Assembly: GCA_964548585.1 (NCBI GenBank)
Contig: CAZJRS010000055.1
Span: 1 to 23,688 of the forward strand
DNA length: 23,688 nt
Origin: Methanocella_A sp964548585
Lineage (GTDB): Archaea; Halobacteriota; Methanocellia; Methanocellales; Methanocellaceae
Reading direction: 5' to 3'
Shown here: piece after piece, positions 22,741 to 23,688 of the stretch
Layout of the letters: each line of letters opens with the position of its first letter
Numbering within the stretch: the stretch's first letter is position 1
Notes under the pieces: generated by a model
Told to the model about the DNA's origin: nothing
Seen by the model: only the letters and a program-made list of their open reading frames with translations
Databases searched by the model: none
Position numbers and translations under genes: made by a program

Positions 22741-23688
22741 TCACACCTTTATAGTTTCCCCGGCTTGAATGGCGCGTTCGGGTACATCGATCTGTGTCGT
22801 CGTGTTGCCCACGGTCAGGGTGTACTTGCCAAGGGGAGTCACGGCAGACGAGTAGTCAGCGCCGTTCATCGCTTCGGTCGCGTAGGGCACGGTCATCTGG
22901 AAGTTACCATTCGAGTCCGCAACCGCTTTTTGCGTATACGGGAACGTCCTCTCGCTCGTGCTCAGGTTGAGTGTTGCCGTCACGTTAGTGCCTGGTGCCG
23001 CCTGGCCGGTGAGAGTTGCGCCTTTGACTACCTCGTAGGCCTTGACGAACTTCTGAGGCGAGCGTGCATCGTACACAATTCTGGAACTATCGATCTGGAT
23101 AGGGTCGATGGCCTGAGTATACAGGTCATATGCTTCGGTATAGTTCGCCTGTCCAAGCTGTGCCGCGCTGTTGATCGAGCCGGTCGTCGTGTCGATCAGC
23201 CTTACCCGGATCAGATAGTTTCCCGGAGATTCATACACGAGCCTGAAGTGGTCCATCCCTGTAGCATCCTGGTAGTAGAGCCGGTTCATCATGCTGTTCG
23301 CATACTTCTGGCTGTCCACAGGCAGCGGATAAGACTCGGTCGTGCTGAGCTTGAACTCCTTGTCGGATTCCCATCCGCTTACGTCGTCCGCCCATACTGT
23401 GATGGCATAGAATTTGCCAGTGGCCATATCGTTATCGATGACCACGTACTTGCTGCCGAGATCCTGCAGGTTAGCATAGCCTTTTTCTTCGGTCGTGGCG
23501 AGGAAGAAGGGGGCGCTGCCCGTACTGTTAGCCTCGTTGATCCCGGCCTGGAACGGGTTGGCATTGGGAATGCGGTGAGCTACATAGGTAATGATGTGCC
23601 CGTAGTCCCACCAGCTCATCACACCGTAGGCGCTGGAAGGATAATCGTAGCGATTGCTAGTGGTCGGCTTTGTATATGTGCCATTATA
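22741..23688 (-). CDS. aglB: Archaeal oligosaccharyltransferase AglB (STT3 family), C-terminal part
   Basis: The frame is open to the right edge (first codon TAT at 23688), so the N-terminal multi-span membrane domain is missing from the window; 315 residues are seen. The catalytic hallmark WWDYG is at visible residues 26-30 (MSWWDYGHIITYV), followed by the archaeal sequon-recognition helix motif DNDMATGKFYAI (about 85-96). The remainder is an extracellular beta-rich domain, ending in a peripheral Ig-like unit (GATLTGQAAPGTNVTATLNL). AglB moves the lipid-linked glycan onto Asn of N-x-S/T sequons on the outer face of the membrane. The GTG at 23622 is not the start, since coding sequence continues upstream in frame. 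Confidence 0.92.
   Translation of the reverse strand, partial: YNGTYTKPTTSNRYDYPSSAYGVMSWWDYGHIITYVAHRIPNANPFQAGINEANSTGSAPFFLATTEEKGYANLQDLGSKYVVIDNDMATGKFYAITVWADDVSGWESDKEFKLSTTESYPLPVDSQKYANSMMNRLYYQDATGMDHFRLVYESPGNYLIRVRLIDTTTGSINSAAQLGQANYTEAYDLYTQAIDPIQIDSSRIVYDARSPQKFVKAYEVVKGATLTGQAAPGTNVTATLNLSTSERTFPYTQKAVADSNGNFQMTVPYATEAMNGADYSSAVTPLGKYTLTVGNTTTQIDVPERAIQAGETIKV

Overview
The window reads as part of a methanogenic archaeon's chromosome, most like Methanocellales (the rank is inference; no marker gene was compared). The reasons are a CimA-type citramalate synthase close to the Methanocaldococcus form, AglB/AglJ-type N-glycosylation genes, a Bat-type HTH regulator, orphan HisKA_2 histidine kinases, archaeal TATA boxes with both GGAGGTG-type ribosome sites and a probable leaderless gene, and no bacterial -35/-10 promoters. 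One scaffold gap (100 N) lies at 9484-9583 and is almost certainly an artefact, because the same 55 bases flank it on both sides.

Layout. (1) 1-5100 is visibly AT-rich. It holds two minus-strand paralogues encoding secreted eight-bladed PQQ-like beta-propellers with glycine-rich tails (the first runs off the left edge). Between them lies a plus-strand IS256/mutator-family element whose transposase is split into two overlapping frames. A gene-free stretch of about 750 bases follows. (2) 5151-6874: ilvC (minus) diverges from a Bat-type regulator (plus). (3) 6899-12092: two related HisKA_2 sensor kinases flank an arginase gene, and the second kinase is followed closely by a class I methyltransferase. 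(4) 12110-14640: an ABC-2 type exporter (ATPase plus permease, minus strand, ATGA overlap). The true ATPase start appears to be a CTG. (5) 14985-20262, all minus: cimA, ilvB, ilvN and then a dGTPase-like HD hydrolase. (6) 20417-23688, all minus: the C-terminal part of the oligosaccharyltransferase AglB, an AglJ-like glycosyltransferase, and a membrane-anchored surface protein with a glutamine-rich cytoplasmic tail.

How the genes fit together. CimA makes citramalate from pyruvate and acetyl-CoA for isoleucine. IlvB/IlvN make the acetohydroxy acids and IlvC reduces and isomerises them, so most of the dedicated branched-chain pathway lies here, with ilvC about 10 kb from ilvBN. AglJ and AglB start and finish protein N-glycosylation. 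The secreted proteins in the same window are rich in N-x-S/T sequons, including one in seven of eight blades of the complete propeller, so they are plausible clients. Several genes end in small GCC-TTC-GGC hairpins just past the stop codon. I do not see CRISPR arrays, tRNA or rRNA genes, prophage, or a clear new defence system. The items most worth checking are the sequon-per-blade propellers, the split transposase, the two genes that lack a canonical start where homology puts it, and the false gap.
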